Made by a program: the position numbers and the translations under genes | Shown here: positions 6,188 to 12,790 of the stretch, in pieces | Position numbering within the stretch: the stretch's first letter is position 1 | Layout: every line of letters starts with the position of its first letter | Assembly (NCBI GenBank): GCA_004555265.1 | Contig: SFIQ01000045.1 | Coordinates: 1-12,790 of the forward strand | Direction: 5' to 3' | DNA length: 12,790 nt | From: Ruminococcus sp. | GTDB lineage: Bacteria > Bacillota > Clostridia > Oscillospirales > Acutalibacteraceae | The notes under the pieces: generated by a model | What the model saw: only the letters and a program-made list of their open reading frames with translations | What the model was told of the DNA's origin: nothing | Databases searched by the model: none

Positions 6188-6216
6188 AAAAAAAGGCAGG
6201 TAAAACGCCTGCCTTT
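6188..6216 (-). terminator. Rho-independent terminator after ilvE
   Basis: AAAGGCAGG (6208-6216 read on the minus strand) pairs with CCTGCCTTT (6200-6192), with a 7-nt loop. A run of seven T follows on the minus strand (complement of 6188-6194). It lies about 35 bases after the ilvE stop and ends the capD-ilvE transcript before the serine hydrolase promoter. Confidence 0.85.
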
Positions 6217-6222
6217 CGGGAA

Positions 6223-6252
6223 AATGGACAAGTTTATATGGCGTTGTCCATT
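6223..6252. repeat. Inverted repeat at the ilvE stop codon
   Basis: AATGGACA (6223-6230) and TGTCCATT (6245-6252) are perfect 8-bp arms with a 14-nt loop. The right arm overlaps the ilvE stop codon. Together with the terminator just downstream it would protect or shape the 3' end of the mRNA. Confidence 0.45.
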
Positions 6253-7228
6253 ACAGGATTTCGACTGTCCAGCCGAATTTATCCGGCAGATTGCCCCATT
6301 GTATGCCCGTGAGTACATCATACAGATGCTGTGTGACCGCACCGATTTCGCCGTTGTTAATGATGAATTTTTCATCTTTATAGCAAAGCTCGCCAATCGG
6401 GGACACGACGGCCGCTGTGCCGCAGCCCCAGGCTTCCTCCAATGTGCCGTTGCGCAGGGCTTCGCCAAGCTCGTCTACGCTCAAAAGGCGCTCGTTTACG
6501 GTGTACCCTTCGCTTTTTAAAACCTCAATGCAGGATTTTCGGGTAATACCCGGCAGAATGGAGCCCGTAAGCTTCGGTGTGACGATTTCACCGTTAATTT
6601 TAAACATGACATTCATCGCGCCGACTTCTTCAATGTATTTGCGCTCTACGCCGTCCAGCCACAAAACTTGCGAATAGCCTTTTTCCTCTGCGCGTTGCCC
6701 TGCACGGTTACTTGCGGCGTAGTTGCCGCCGCATTTTGCATAACCGGTACCGCCGCGTACGGCACGGACATCTTCCGATTCAATCATAATTTTTACGGGA
6801 TTGATGCCCTCTTTGTAATAACTGCCCACGGGGGAGGCGATGATTGCAAAAACCGCGTTGTGCACGGCGTGTACGCCCAAAGATTCGTCATTGCCGAACA
6901 TAAACGGGCGCAAATAGAGCGAGGTGCCGGGCGAGGACGGCGTCCAATCCTGCTCGGTACGCACAAAGGTGGTGAGAATTTCCATCGCGTCTGCTTCGGG
7001 AAGTTGCGGCAGGCAAAGGCGCTCTGCCGAACTGTTCAGGCGGCGAATGTTCTCAATCGGGCGGAAAAGCTGTACTTTTCCGTCTGCACGGCGATACGCC
7101 TTTAAGCCTTCAAAGATTTCCGAGCCGTAATGCAGCACGGTTGAAGCCGGATGAATCGACAAATTGCCGAACGGCACGATGCGCGCATTGTGCCAGCCGA
7201 TATCCGCCGAATAGTCCATAAGAAACAT
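6251..7228 (-). CDS. ilvE: Branched-chain amino acid aminotransferase (start codon unclear)
   Basis: This PLP-dependent fold-type IV aminotransferase exchanges amino groups between Leu/Ile/Val and 2-oxoglutarate, the last step of branched-chain amino acid synthesis. What I see: HYGSEIFEGLKAYR (33-46); R62 in ENIRRLN; the PLP lysine K165 in GYAKCGGNY; YIEEVGAMN (198-206) with the conserved Glu; GSILPGITR (222-230); and GCGTAAVVSPIG (268-279), which binds the cofactor phosphate. The length is 325 residues from the ATG at 7228. Upstream in the same frame, codons 7276-7229 encode TTDESKLGFGQIFTDH, which matches the usual N-terminus of this family, but they hold no ATG, GTG or TTG, and a TAA (the capD stop) comes directly before. 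No clear ribosome binding site precedes 7228. The short form still covers the core that E. coli IlvE has. It is co-transcribed with capD and ends at the terminator at 6188-6216. Confidence 0.9.
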   Translation of the reverse strand: MFLMDYSADIGWHNARIVPFGNLSIHPASTVLHYGSEIFEGLKAYRRADGKVQLFRPIENIRRLNSSAERLCLPQLPEADAMEILTTFVRTEQDWTPSSPGTSLYLRPFMFGNDESLGVHAVHNAVFAIIASPVGSYYKEGINPVKIMIESEDVRAVRGGTGYAKCGGNYAASNRAGQRAEEKGYSQVLWLDGVERKYIEEVGAMNVMFKINGEIVTPKLTGSILPGITRKSCIEVLKSEGYTVNERLLSVDELGEALRNGTLEEAWGCGTAAVVSPIGELCYKDEKFIINNGEIGAVTQHLYDVLTGIQWGNLPDKFGWTVEIL

Positions 7229-7276
7229 ATGGTCCGTAAATATCTGCCCGAAGCCCAGCTTGCTTTCATCGGTCGT

Positions 7277-9190
7277 TTATTTGTCTGTTTTGTAATTGGG
7301 AACAAGCTCTTTTAAGAAGACCTTGCAGTCCGCCGGCGACAGCGTGGCAATCTGCGCAATGTGCTCCATGAGCAAATCGTCGTCAAAATCATACGGCGCC
7401 GTCACAAAGATTTTGTCGTTCTGCGTTTTGTGCATACCTTCCTTTTCCGACGGCAAAATCAATTCTTCGTATAACTTTTCTCCCGGGCGAAGACCTGTAA
7501 ACTGAATGTCAATGTCCACATACGGTTCATAGCCCGACAGCTTGATGAGCTTTTCGGCAAGCGTCACGATTTTGACGGGCTCGCCCATATCGAGCACAAA
7601 AATCTCGCCGCCTTTGGCAAGTCCGCCCGCCTGCACCACCAACTGCGCCGCCTCGGGAATGGTCATAAAGTAGCGGGTAATATCGGGGTGGGTGACGGTC
7701 AAAGGTCCGCCGTTTTCAAGCTGTTCTTTAAACAACGGAATGACGCTGCCGTTGGAGCCTAACACATTGCCGAAGCGTACCGCGGCGAATTTGGTGTTTT
7801 CGGAAATTTTGGAAAAATGCTGTACCACCAATTCACAGCAACGCTTGGTTGCCCCCATCACATTGGTGGGGTTGACCGCCTTGTCGGTCGAAAGCAACAC
7901 AAAATTGCGCACGCCGAATTCGTCGGCTATCTTTGCGGTGTTGTATGTACCGAGAATATTATTTTTAATGGCTTCGTAGGGGCTGTCTTCCATTAAGGGC
8001 ACATGCTTGTGTGCCGCGGCGTGGAACACGCTTGTCGGGTGAAATTCCGCAAACACTTCCCGAAGCCGTGCTTCTTCGCGCACGGAGCCGATACGGATTT
8101 CAATTTGCGGCGTACCGAAATATTGCCGGTCTAACGAATTTTTCAGCGCGTAGGCGTTGTTTTCATAAATATCAAAAATCACAACTTTGGCGGGCGCGTA
8201 TTTGGCAATCTGTCGGCAAAGTTCCGACCCGATAGAACCGCCACCGCCCGTGACCAAAACGACCTCGTCGGTCACATATTTACACACATCGGGGTTTAAT
8301 TCCACCGGCGGGCGGGAAAGCAAGTCCAAAATATCCACTTGCCGCGCCGCTTTGAGCGCGGATTTGTGCTCGCCCGTAAATTCGTGGTGTTCGGTTGCCA
8401 TTTTCACGGTGCAACCCGTATCCACAAGTTTTTCAAGCAAATCGCGCTTGCGCGCCTCATCGATTTCGGTGATGCAGAAATAAATGACATCGATTTCATA
8501 TTTTTGCACGGCTTCCGCGACTTGGTCGCAGGTGCCGACCACAGGCGTACCGACAATCGACATACCGATTTTTTGCGCGTTATCGTCCAAAATGGCCACC
8601 GGAACACCGAGACGGTAATCCGTCAACTGTAACTCCGTAATCAGCGCGTTGCCGATATTTCCCGCGCCGACCACCAAAATGCGTTTCGGCGCAACGCCGC
8701 CTTCCGGTTTGCCGTTGTGCCGCCGCCCTTCCTTCACAAGCATCCGTGCCGAGCGATAAAACAACCGCAACAGCAGGCATAATACCATAATCAGAATACA
8801 GGAATCCACATATACGGAAAGCGGAAGTACATTGAAATACAACGGAATATTGTGCCCACCGTGTTGCAGAAAACGGCAAATTTTCATACCGATAAAGTCA
8901 AATGCCCAAGTGCCGCAGGTTGCAAAAATCGCCGACAGGCTGAACCGAAGAATATCGTAAAGACCGGCGTATCGCCACAAGGTGTGATAGACTTTAAACA
9001 ACACATTGCAACCGAGATAGCACAGGATGACAAACGGCACGCGCAAACAAAGGCGCATGGCAAGCCCCAAATCCAGTTTAAAATTCCAATGTAGAAACAC
9101 CGTTGCAAAATAGATAACGGTTACAATCAAACAGTCTGCCGCAACCAATAAAACGGTGCGTTTCCCGAGTTTCTGCTTTTGCTTCAACAT
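7277..9190 (-). CDS. Membrane-bound nucleotide-sugar 4,6-dehydratase (CapD/EpsC/PglF type)
   Basis: This 637-residue polysaccharide biosynthesis protein has about four membrane helices (residues 12-33, 47-67, 82-103, 121-145). A CoA-binding-like Rossmann domain follows with VGAGNIG (174-180), then a second, catalytic SDR domain with TGGGGSIGSE (314-323). The hallmark active-site segment STDKAVNP...MGATKR lies at 434-450, and FGNVLGSNGSVIP (473-485) and LRPGEKLYEE (567-576) are conserved. Family members convert UDP-GlcNAc to the 4-keto-6-deoxy sugar for capsule, exopolysaccharide or glycoprotein glycans at the inner face of the membrane. The start ATG follows GGGGG by six bases. It has its own strong promoter (9254-9282), divergent from recJ. 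ilvE follows in the same frame, separated only by TAA. No other glycan gene is in the window, so the exact product cannot be placed. Confidence 0.92.
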   Translation of the reverse strand: MLKQKQKLGKRTVLLVAADCLIVTVIYFATVFLHWNFKLDLGLAMRLCLRVPFVILCYLGCNVLFKVYHTLWRYAGLYDILRFSLSAIFATCGTWAFDFIGMKICRFLQHGGHNIPLYFNVLPLSVYVDSCILIMVLCLLLRLFYRSARMLVKEGRRHNGKPEGGVAPKRILVVGAGNIGNALITELQLTDYRLGVPVAILDDNAQKIGMSIVGTPVVGTCDQVAEAVQKYEIDVIYFCITEIDEARKRDLLEKLVDTGCTVKMATEHHEFTGEHKSALKAARQVDILDLLSRPPVELNPDVCKYVTDEVVLVTGGGGSIGSELCRQIAKYAPAKVVIFDIYENNAYALKNSLDRQYFGTPQIEIRIGSVREEARLREVFAEFHPTSVFHAAAHKHVPLMEDSPYEAIKNNILGTYNTAKIADEFGVRNFVLLSTDKAVNPTNVMGATKRCCELVVQHFSKISENTKFAAVRFGNVLGSNGSVIPLFKEQLENGGPLTVTHPDITRYFMTIPEAAQLVVQAGGLAKGGEIFVLDMGEPVKIVTLAEKLIKLSGYEPYVDIDIQFTGLRPGEKLYEELILPSEKEGMHKTQNDKIFVTAPYDFDDDLLMEHIAQIATLSPADCKVFLKELVPNYKTDK

Positions 9191-9253
9191 ATTAGCCCCC
9201 GATTTTTTACCGCCGCAAACTATGCGGGTATATACGGTTATACTTGACTAAGT

Positions 9254-9282
9254 ATTTTACTCTTTTCTTTTTTGTATGTCAA
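9254..9282 (-). promoter_or_regulatory. Strong sigma-A promoter of capD-ilvE
   Basis: On the minus strand, the perfect -35 box TTGACA (9282-9277), a 17-bp spacer and the -10 box TAAAAT (9259-9254) predict a start near 9247. The leader of about 57 nt holds a small hairpin with CCGCA/TGCGG arms (9213-9217 and 9223-9227). Confidence 0.8.
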
Positions 9283-9336
9283 TAAATTCCGATGTAGAAA
9301 AAAACGGAAATCTCCCCGAAAATCCGCACATATCGG

Positions 9337-9365
9337 TTGAAAGTCTGTGAAAAAAATGCTAAAAT
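9337..9365 (+). promoter_or_regulatory. Sigma-A promoter of recJ-rel
   Basis: The -35 box TTGAAA (9337-9342), a 17-bp spacer and the -10 box TAAAAT (9360-9365) predict a start near 9372. That leaves a leader of about 36 nt with the ribosome binding site AAAGGGGG (9393-9400) seven bases before the ATG. It is back to back with the capD promoter. Confidence 0.75.
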
Positions 9366-9407
9366 AACTCTATTATTCATTTCTGCGGGCAGAAAGGGGG
9401 CGGCAAT

Positions 9408-11441
9408 ATGCGCCGGAAGCAATGGTGTTTGTCTGCGTGTGATAAAGATGCGGCGGCACAGCTTGCCGAAAGCGGCGGGCTGGACCCGTTTTTGGCATTG
9501 CTTTTAACCGCCCGCGGGCTGACCGACGAAGTCGAGGCGGAAGCGTTCCTGTCTGCGGAGATACAGGACTTTGACCCGTTCTCGCTTGCCGATATGGAAA
9601 AAGCGGTGGAGCGCATTGCCGCCGCGATGGAGAATTTTGAACGCATTGCCGTTTTCGGGGATTACGACGCCGACGGCGTGACCTCGACGGCGCTTTTGTA
9701 TTCGTATTTGGTGTCGCAGGGGGCAAATGTTGAGTACCGCATTCCCGACCGTATGCGCGAGGGCTACGGTATTTCGTGTGCGGCGGTGCAGGAACTCGCC
9801 GCAAGCGGCGTCAGTTTGATTGTGACGGTCGATAACGGCATTGCGGCACTGCAAGAAGTTGCGCTTGCCAAAGAACTCGGGGTGGATGTGGTCGTTACCG
9901 ACCACCATACACCGGGCGAACAGTTGCCCGATGCGGTGGCTGTCGTCAATCCGCACCGCAAAGACTGCCCGTCCGAATTTAAAGCGTTTGCGGGCGTGGG
10001 TGTGGCGTTCCAACTCGTTTGTGCGTTGGAGGGCGACTGTGATTCGGTTCTGCATTCCTACGCCGATTTGCTTGCTGTTGGGACGCTTGCCGATGTGGTT
10101 CCCTTAATCGGGGAAAACCGCGCGTTCGTGAAAAAAGGCATTCGCCGCATAAACGCCGGTGCGCGACCGGGTATAGAGGCGTTAAAAGCCGTGGCAGGGG
10201 TAGCGGACCGCCCCCTGACCGCCTCCAATGTGGCGTTTACCTTGGCGCCGCGCATTAACGCCGCCGGGCGTATCGGCAGCGCCGAAACCGCGTTGCAACT
10301 GTTGCTTTGCGACAACGAGCAGGACGCAATAGAACTTGCTAACGAAACGGATATTTTAAATAAACAGCGGCAGGCGATTGAAACGAAAATTTCCGCCGAG
10401 GCAATCGGGCAAATCGAAGAAAACCCCGCCGTGAAATATGCAAGTGTTTTGGTCGTATCGGGAGAGGGGTGGCACCCCGGCGTTATCGGGATTGTCGCTG
10501 CGCGTCTGACTTCCCAATACGGCAAGCCCGCCGTGGTCATTGCCACCGACGGGGAGACGGGCAAGGGCTCTTGCCGCAGTATTCCGGGCTTTTCCGTGTA
10601 TGACGCGTTGCAATCGTGCGAAATGCTGTTGACGCATTTCGGCGGGCACCCGGGTGCGGCGGGCTTGGGCATTGCCACCGAAAACATTCCTGCGCTTCGA
10701 GACGCCTTGGACGCTTACGCCAAAACCGCAGGCTTGCCGTTCGCACAGGTGCATTTGGATTGCAAGCTGAACCCCGCTTATATCAATTTGACTTTGCTCA
10801 ACAGTCTCTCGGCATTAGAGCCGTGCGGTTGTGACAATCCCGTGCCGACCTTCGGGCTTTATAAACTGACCTTGTGCGCCGTCAAACCGGTCGGCGAGGG
10901 CAAACATCTGCGCTTAACCCTCAAAAAAGGTGCGGCGGAGATTTCGGCAATGCTGTTTTCCACTTCGCTCGGCGAATTTCCGTACCGCATCGGCGACACG
11001 GTGGATTTGGCGGTGCAGATTGAAAAAAATGTGTTCCGCGGTGAGATAAAACCGTCCGTACATATTAAAGAAATGCGTTTTTCGGACACGGACGAGGAAA
11101 ACTATTTGAAAAGTATGCGCCTGTACGAAAAATACCGCCACGGCGATACACTGAATGAAAAGGAAATTTCGTTTTTAACGCCGTCGCGCGCGTTTTTGCT
11201 CGGCGTTTACAAATTTATGAAAACCGCGGGGAAATTTCCGTTTGATATGGAAGTGTTCTGCAAGCGAAGCGGCTGTCCGTACAAAAACGCCGCAACGGCA
11301 GCGGTCAGCTTTGATGTGCTGACGGAACTGCAACTGCTCACACAAGATGAAAATGGCGCATATCTTTATGCGGAATCCACGCAAAAAGCGGATTTGTCCG
11401 CGTCAAACATTCTCAAAACGCTTGCCGAGAAAGGAGCGTAA
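9408..11441 (+). CDS. recJ: Single-stranded-DNA-specific 5'-3' exonuclease RecJ
   Basis: RecJ degrades single-stranded DNA 5' to 3' in recombination, mismatch and base-excision repair. The DHH phosphoesterase motifs are all present: FGDYDADG (83-90), VTVDNG (139-144), TDHH (164-167), GTLADVVPL (225-233) and PRINAAGRIG (281-290). The DHHA1 domain follows with GWHPGVIGIVAARL (354-367), GKGSCRS (385-391) and FGGHPGAAGL (411-420). An OB-like nucleic-acid-binding region covers about 450-555. At 677 residues it is longer than the core enzyme of about 570; the extra 560-677 segment is helical and charged and looks like the C-terminal extension seen in Firmicutes RecJ. It is the first gene of the operon and is followed after 3 nt by rel, with the rel ribosome binding site inside the end of recJ. 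Confidence 0.96.
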   Translation: MRRKQWCLSACDKDAAAQLAESGGLDPFLALLLTARGLTDEVEAEAFLSAEIQDFDPFSLADMEKAVERIAAAMENFERIAVFGDYDADGVTSTALLYSYLVSQGANVEYRIPDRMREGYGISCAAVQELAASGVSLIVTVDNGIAALQEVALAKELGVDVVVTDHHTPGEQLPDAVAVVNPHRKDCPSEFKAFAGVGVAFQLVCALEGDCDSVLHSYADLLAVGTLADVVPLIGENRAFVKKGIRRINAGARPGIEALKAVAGVADRPLTASNVAFTLAPRINAAGRIGSAETALQLLLCDNEQDAIELANETDILNKQRQAIETKISAEAIGQIEENPAVKYASVLVVSGEGWHPGVIGIVAARLTSQYGKPAVVIATDGETGKGSCRSIPGFSVYDALQSCEMLLTHFGGHPGAAGLGIATENIPALRDALDAYAKTAGLPFAQVHLDCKLNPAYINLTLLNSLSALEPCGCDNPVPTFGLYKLTLCAVKPVGEGKHLRLTLKKGAAEISAMLFSTSLGEFPYRIGDTVDLAVQIEKNVFRGEIKPSVHIKEMRFSDTDEENYLKSMRLYEKYRHGDTLNEKEISFLTPSRAFLLGVYKFMKTAGKFPFDMEVFCKRSGCPYKNAATAAVSFDVLTELQLLTQDENGAYLYAESTQKADLSASNILKTLAEKGA

Positions 11442-11444
11442 CCG

Positions 11445-12790
11445 ATGGAAGAGCAGGAGTTAACCCCCAAAGAAGAATACGCCCTTTTAAAAGAGCGGTT
11501 GCAAAAAGAAAAAAGCTTTACAAAAGCCGAAATTGCCGAAATCGACAAGGCTTATGCCCTTGCCGAGGAGGTGCACAGCGCCCAGCTGCGCTATTCGGGG
11601 CAACCGTATATTATTCACCCGATTGCCGTTGCCAACATTTTGGTGGATTTCGGTATGGATGCGCAGTCCATTGAGGCGGCGTTGTTGCACGACACGGTGG
11701 AGGACACCGACGTCACCTTGGAGCAGTTGAAACGCGAATTCGGCGACGAGGTTGCCGCGCTTGTGGACGGCGTGACGAAACTCGGCAAAGTGCCGCTTGC
11801 CACCAAAGAGGAATTTCAGGCGGAGAATATCCGAAAAATGCTGCTCGCAATGTATCAGGATATTCGCGTCATCATTATTAAACTTGCCGACCGCCTGCAC
11901 AATATGCGCACATTGGATTTTATGGCGCCGCAGAAAAAGCGCGATATAGCGCTCGAAACCTTGGAAATTTACGCGCCGATTGCGCACCGACTCGGTATCC
12001 GCGCCGCCAAAGAGGAACTCGAAGATTTGGCAATCCGCTTTTTAGACCCGATTGCCTATGCCGATATTGAAAAATCCCTCGACCAAATGACGAAATCGCG
12101 CCTCGAATTTTTGGAGGAGACGAAAGAAAAAATCCGCGAGCGCATCTCTACTGTCGTGAAAAATCCGCAAATTGACGGGCGCATCAAAAGCGTACACGGC
12201 ATATACCGCAAAATGTATATGCAAAACAAAAATTTTGACCAGATTTACGATATTTACGCTATCCGCATTATTGTGGACAGCGTGATTGACTGCTACAACT
12301 GCTTGGGTGTCATTCACGATATGTTCCGCCCCATGCCCGGTCGGTTTAAGGACTATATTTCCACCCCGAAGCCGAATATGTATCAGTCTTTGCACACCAC
12401 GGTGTTGGGGCGTGACGGCATTCCGTTTGAGGTGCAAATCCGCACCTGGGAAATGCACCGTACCGCAGAATTCGGTATCGCGGCGCACTGGAAATACAAG
12501 TTGGGCTTAAAAGGCAAATCCAATTTGGACGAACGCCTTGCGTGGATTCGCCAAATGCTTGACGACCAAAAAGAGTCGGGCGATGTGCAGGAATTGGTGC
12601 GCGCGATTAAAAGCGATCTAATCCCCGAGGATGTGTTTGTCTTTACCCCGCGCGGCGATGTGATCAATTTGCCGAGCGGCGCCACGGTGATTGACTTTGC
12701 CTATGCCATTCACACCGCCGTCGGCAACAAAATGGTCGGCGCAAAGGTGGACGGGCGCATTGTGCCGATTGATTATCAGGTCAAAACCGG
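11445..12790 (+). CDS. relA: Bifunctional (p)ppGpp synthetase/hydrolase, 3'-truncated by the window end
   Basis: This frame starts with ATG at 11445 and stays open for 448 codons to the window edge. The gene makes and degrades the alarmone (p)ppGpp from GTP/GDP and ATP during amino acid starvation. The hydrolase domain has YIIHP (55-59), the HD motif in LLHDTVEDT (80-88) and KLADRLHNMRTL (146-157), so it looks active. The synthetase domain has GRIKSVHGIYRKM (245-257), IYDIYAIRI (267-275) and PKPNMYQSLH (308-317). RFKD (300-303) is the RxKD motif typical of bifunctional Rel rather than the ExDD of monofunctional RelA. The TGS domain begins near VFVFTPRGDV (397-406). The missing part should hold the rest of TGS and the ACT/ribosome-sensing domains. 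AAGGAG (11431-11436) sits eight bases before the ATG. It shares the recJ promoter. Confidence 0.96.
   Translation, partial: MEEQELTPKEEYALLKERLQKEKSFTKAEIAEIDKAYALAEEVHSAQLRYSGQPYIIHPIAVANILVDFGMDAQSIEAALLHDTVEDTDVTLEQLKREFGDEVAALVDGVTKLGKVPLATKEEFQAENIRKMLLAMYQDIRVIIIKLADRLHNMRTLDFMAPQKKRDIALETLEIYAPIAHRLGIRAAKEELEDLAIRFLDPIAYADIEKSLDQMTKSRLEFLEETKEKIRERISTVVKNPQIDGRIKSVHGIYRKMYMQNKNFDQIYDIYAIRIIVDSVIDCYNCLGVIHDMFRPMPGRFKDYISTPKPNMYQSLHTTVLGRDGIPFEVQIRTWEMHRTAEFGIAAHWKYKLGLKGKSNLDERLAWIRQMLDDQKESGDVQELVRAIKSDLIPEDVFVFTPRGDVINLPSGATVIDFAYAIHTAVGNKMVGAKVDGRIVPIDYQVKT

Noticed and set aside
7102..7305. 67-residue minus-strand frame covering the capD/ilvE junction, considered as a frameshifted ilvE start
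   Set aside because: The conserved ilvE residues (DESKLGFG) are in the ilvE frame, not in this one, so no frameshift is needed to explain them.
9289..9336. CCGAT/ATCGG dyad between the divergent promoters as a shared operator
   Set aside because: The arms are only 5 bp and 38 bp apart; this is expected by chance in such a region.
1..12790. Search for CRISPR arrays, phage or transposase genes, toxin-antitoxin pairs and retrons
   Set aside because: No regular direct repeats, recombinase motifs or reverse transcriptase motifs were seen in any frame.

Overview
The window looks like a chromosomal segment of a low-to-mid GC, Gram-positive anaerobe of the Clostridia. An Oscillospiraceae/Ruminococcaceae-type gut bacterium is my best guess. 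The reasons are recJ followed by a bifunctional Rel gene, AGGAGG-type ribosome binding sites, sigma-A-type promoters with 17-bp spacers, the glycosidase and serine-hydrolase families present, and many palindromic intergenic elements. This placement is an inference, not a measured result.

Layout, left to right. (1) Positions 1-191 hold the 3' end of an unrecognised plus-strand gene, followed by a structured non-coding block that ends in a hairpin able to terminate from both sides (309-349). (2) A minus-strand two-gene operon (2040 to 454) encodes a PI-PLC-X-like protein and an MBL-fold hydrolase. It has a strong promoter at 2248-2276 and a structured 5' leader of about 200 nt. (3) Positions 2041-2647 have no gene and are full of inverted repeats. 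(4) A plus-strand right-handed beta-helix protein resembling GH110 alpha-galactosidases (2648-4264) is followed by a perfect 19-bp hairpin and an 81-nt element that folds as a three-way junction. (5) A minus-strand class-C beta-lactamase-like serine hydrolase (6117-4462) has its own promoter. (6) A minus-strand pair follows: a membrane-anchored CapD/EpsC-type nucleotide-sugar dehydratase and a branched-chain aminotransferase (ilvE) that reads in the same frame behind it and ends at a clear terminator. (7) Divergent from capD, recJ and a bifunctional RelA/SpoT gene (cut by the window end) form a plus-strand operon.

The genes do not form one pathway. recJ-rel is conserved housekeeping (DNA repair and stringent response). 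capD serves surface polysaccharide synthesis, and ilvE serves branched-chain amino acid synthesis. The glycosidase, serine hydrolase, PI-PLC-like and MBL genes look like accessory metabolism.

I see no phage, CRISPR, toxin-antitoxin or transposase system, and nothing that clearly amounts to a new biological system. The points most worth checking are the capD/ilvE junction, where conserved ilvE N-terminal residues are encoded with no usual start codon directly after the capD stop; the three-way-junction element; the palindrome mosaic with the structured leader; and the glycosidase gene, which lacks a ribosome binding site and a signal peptide.
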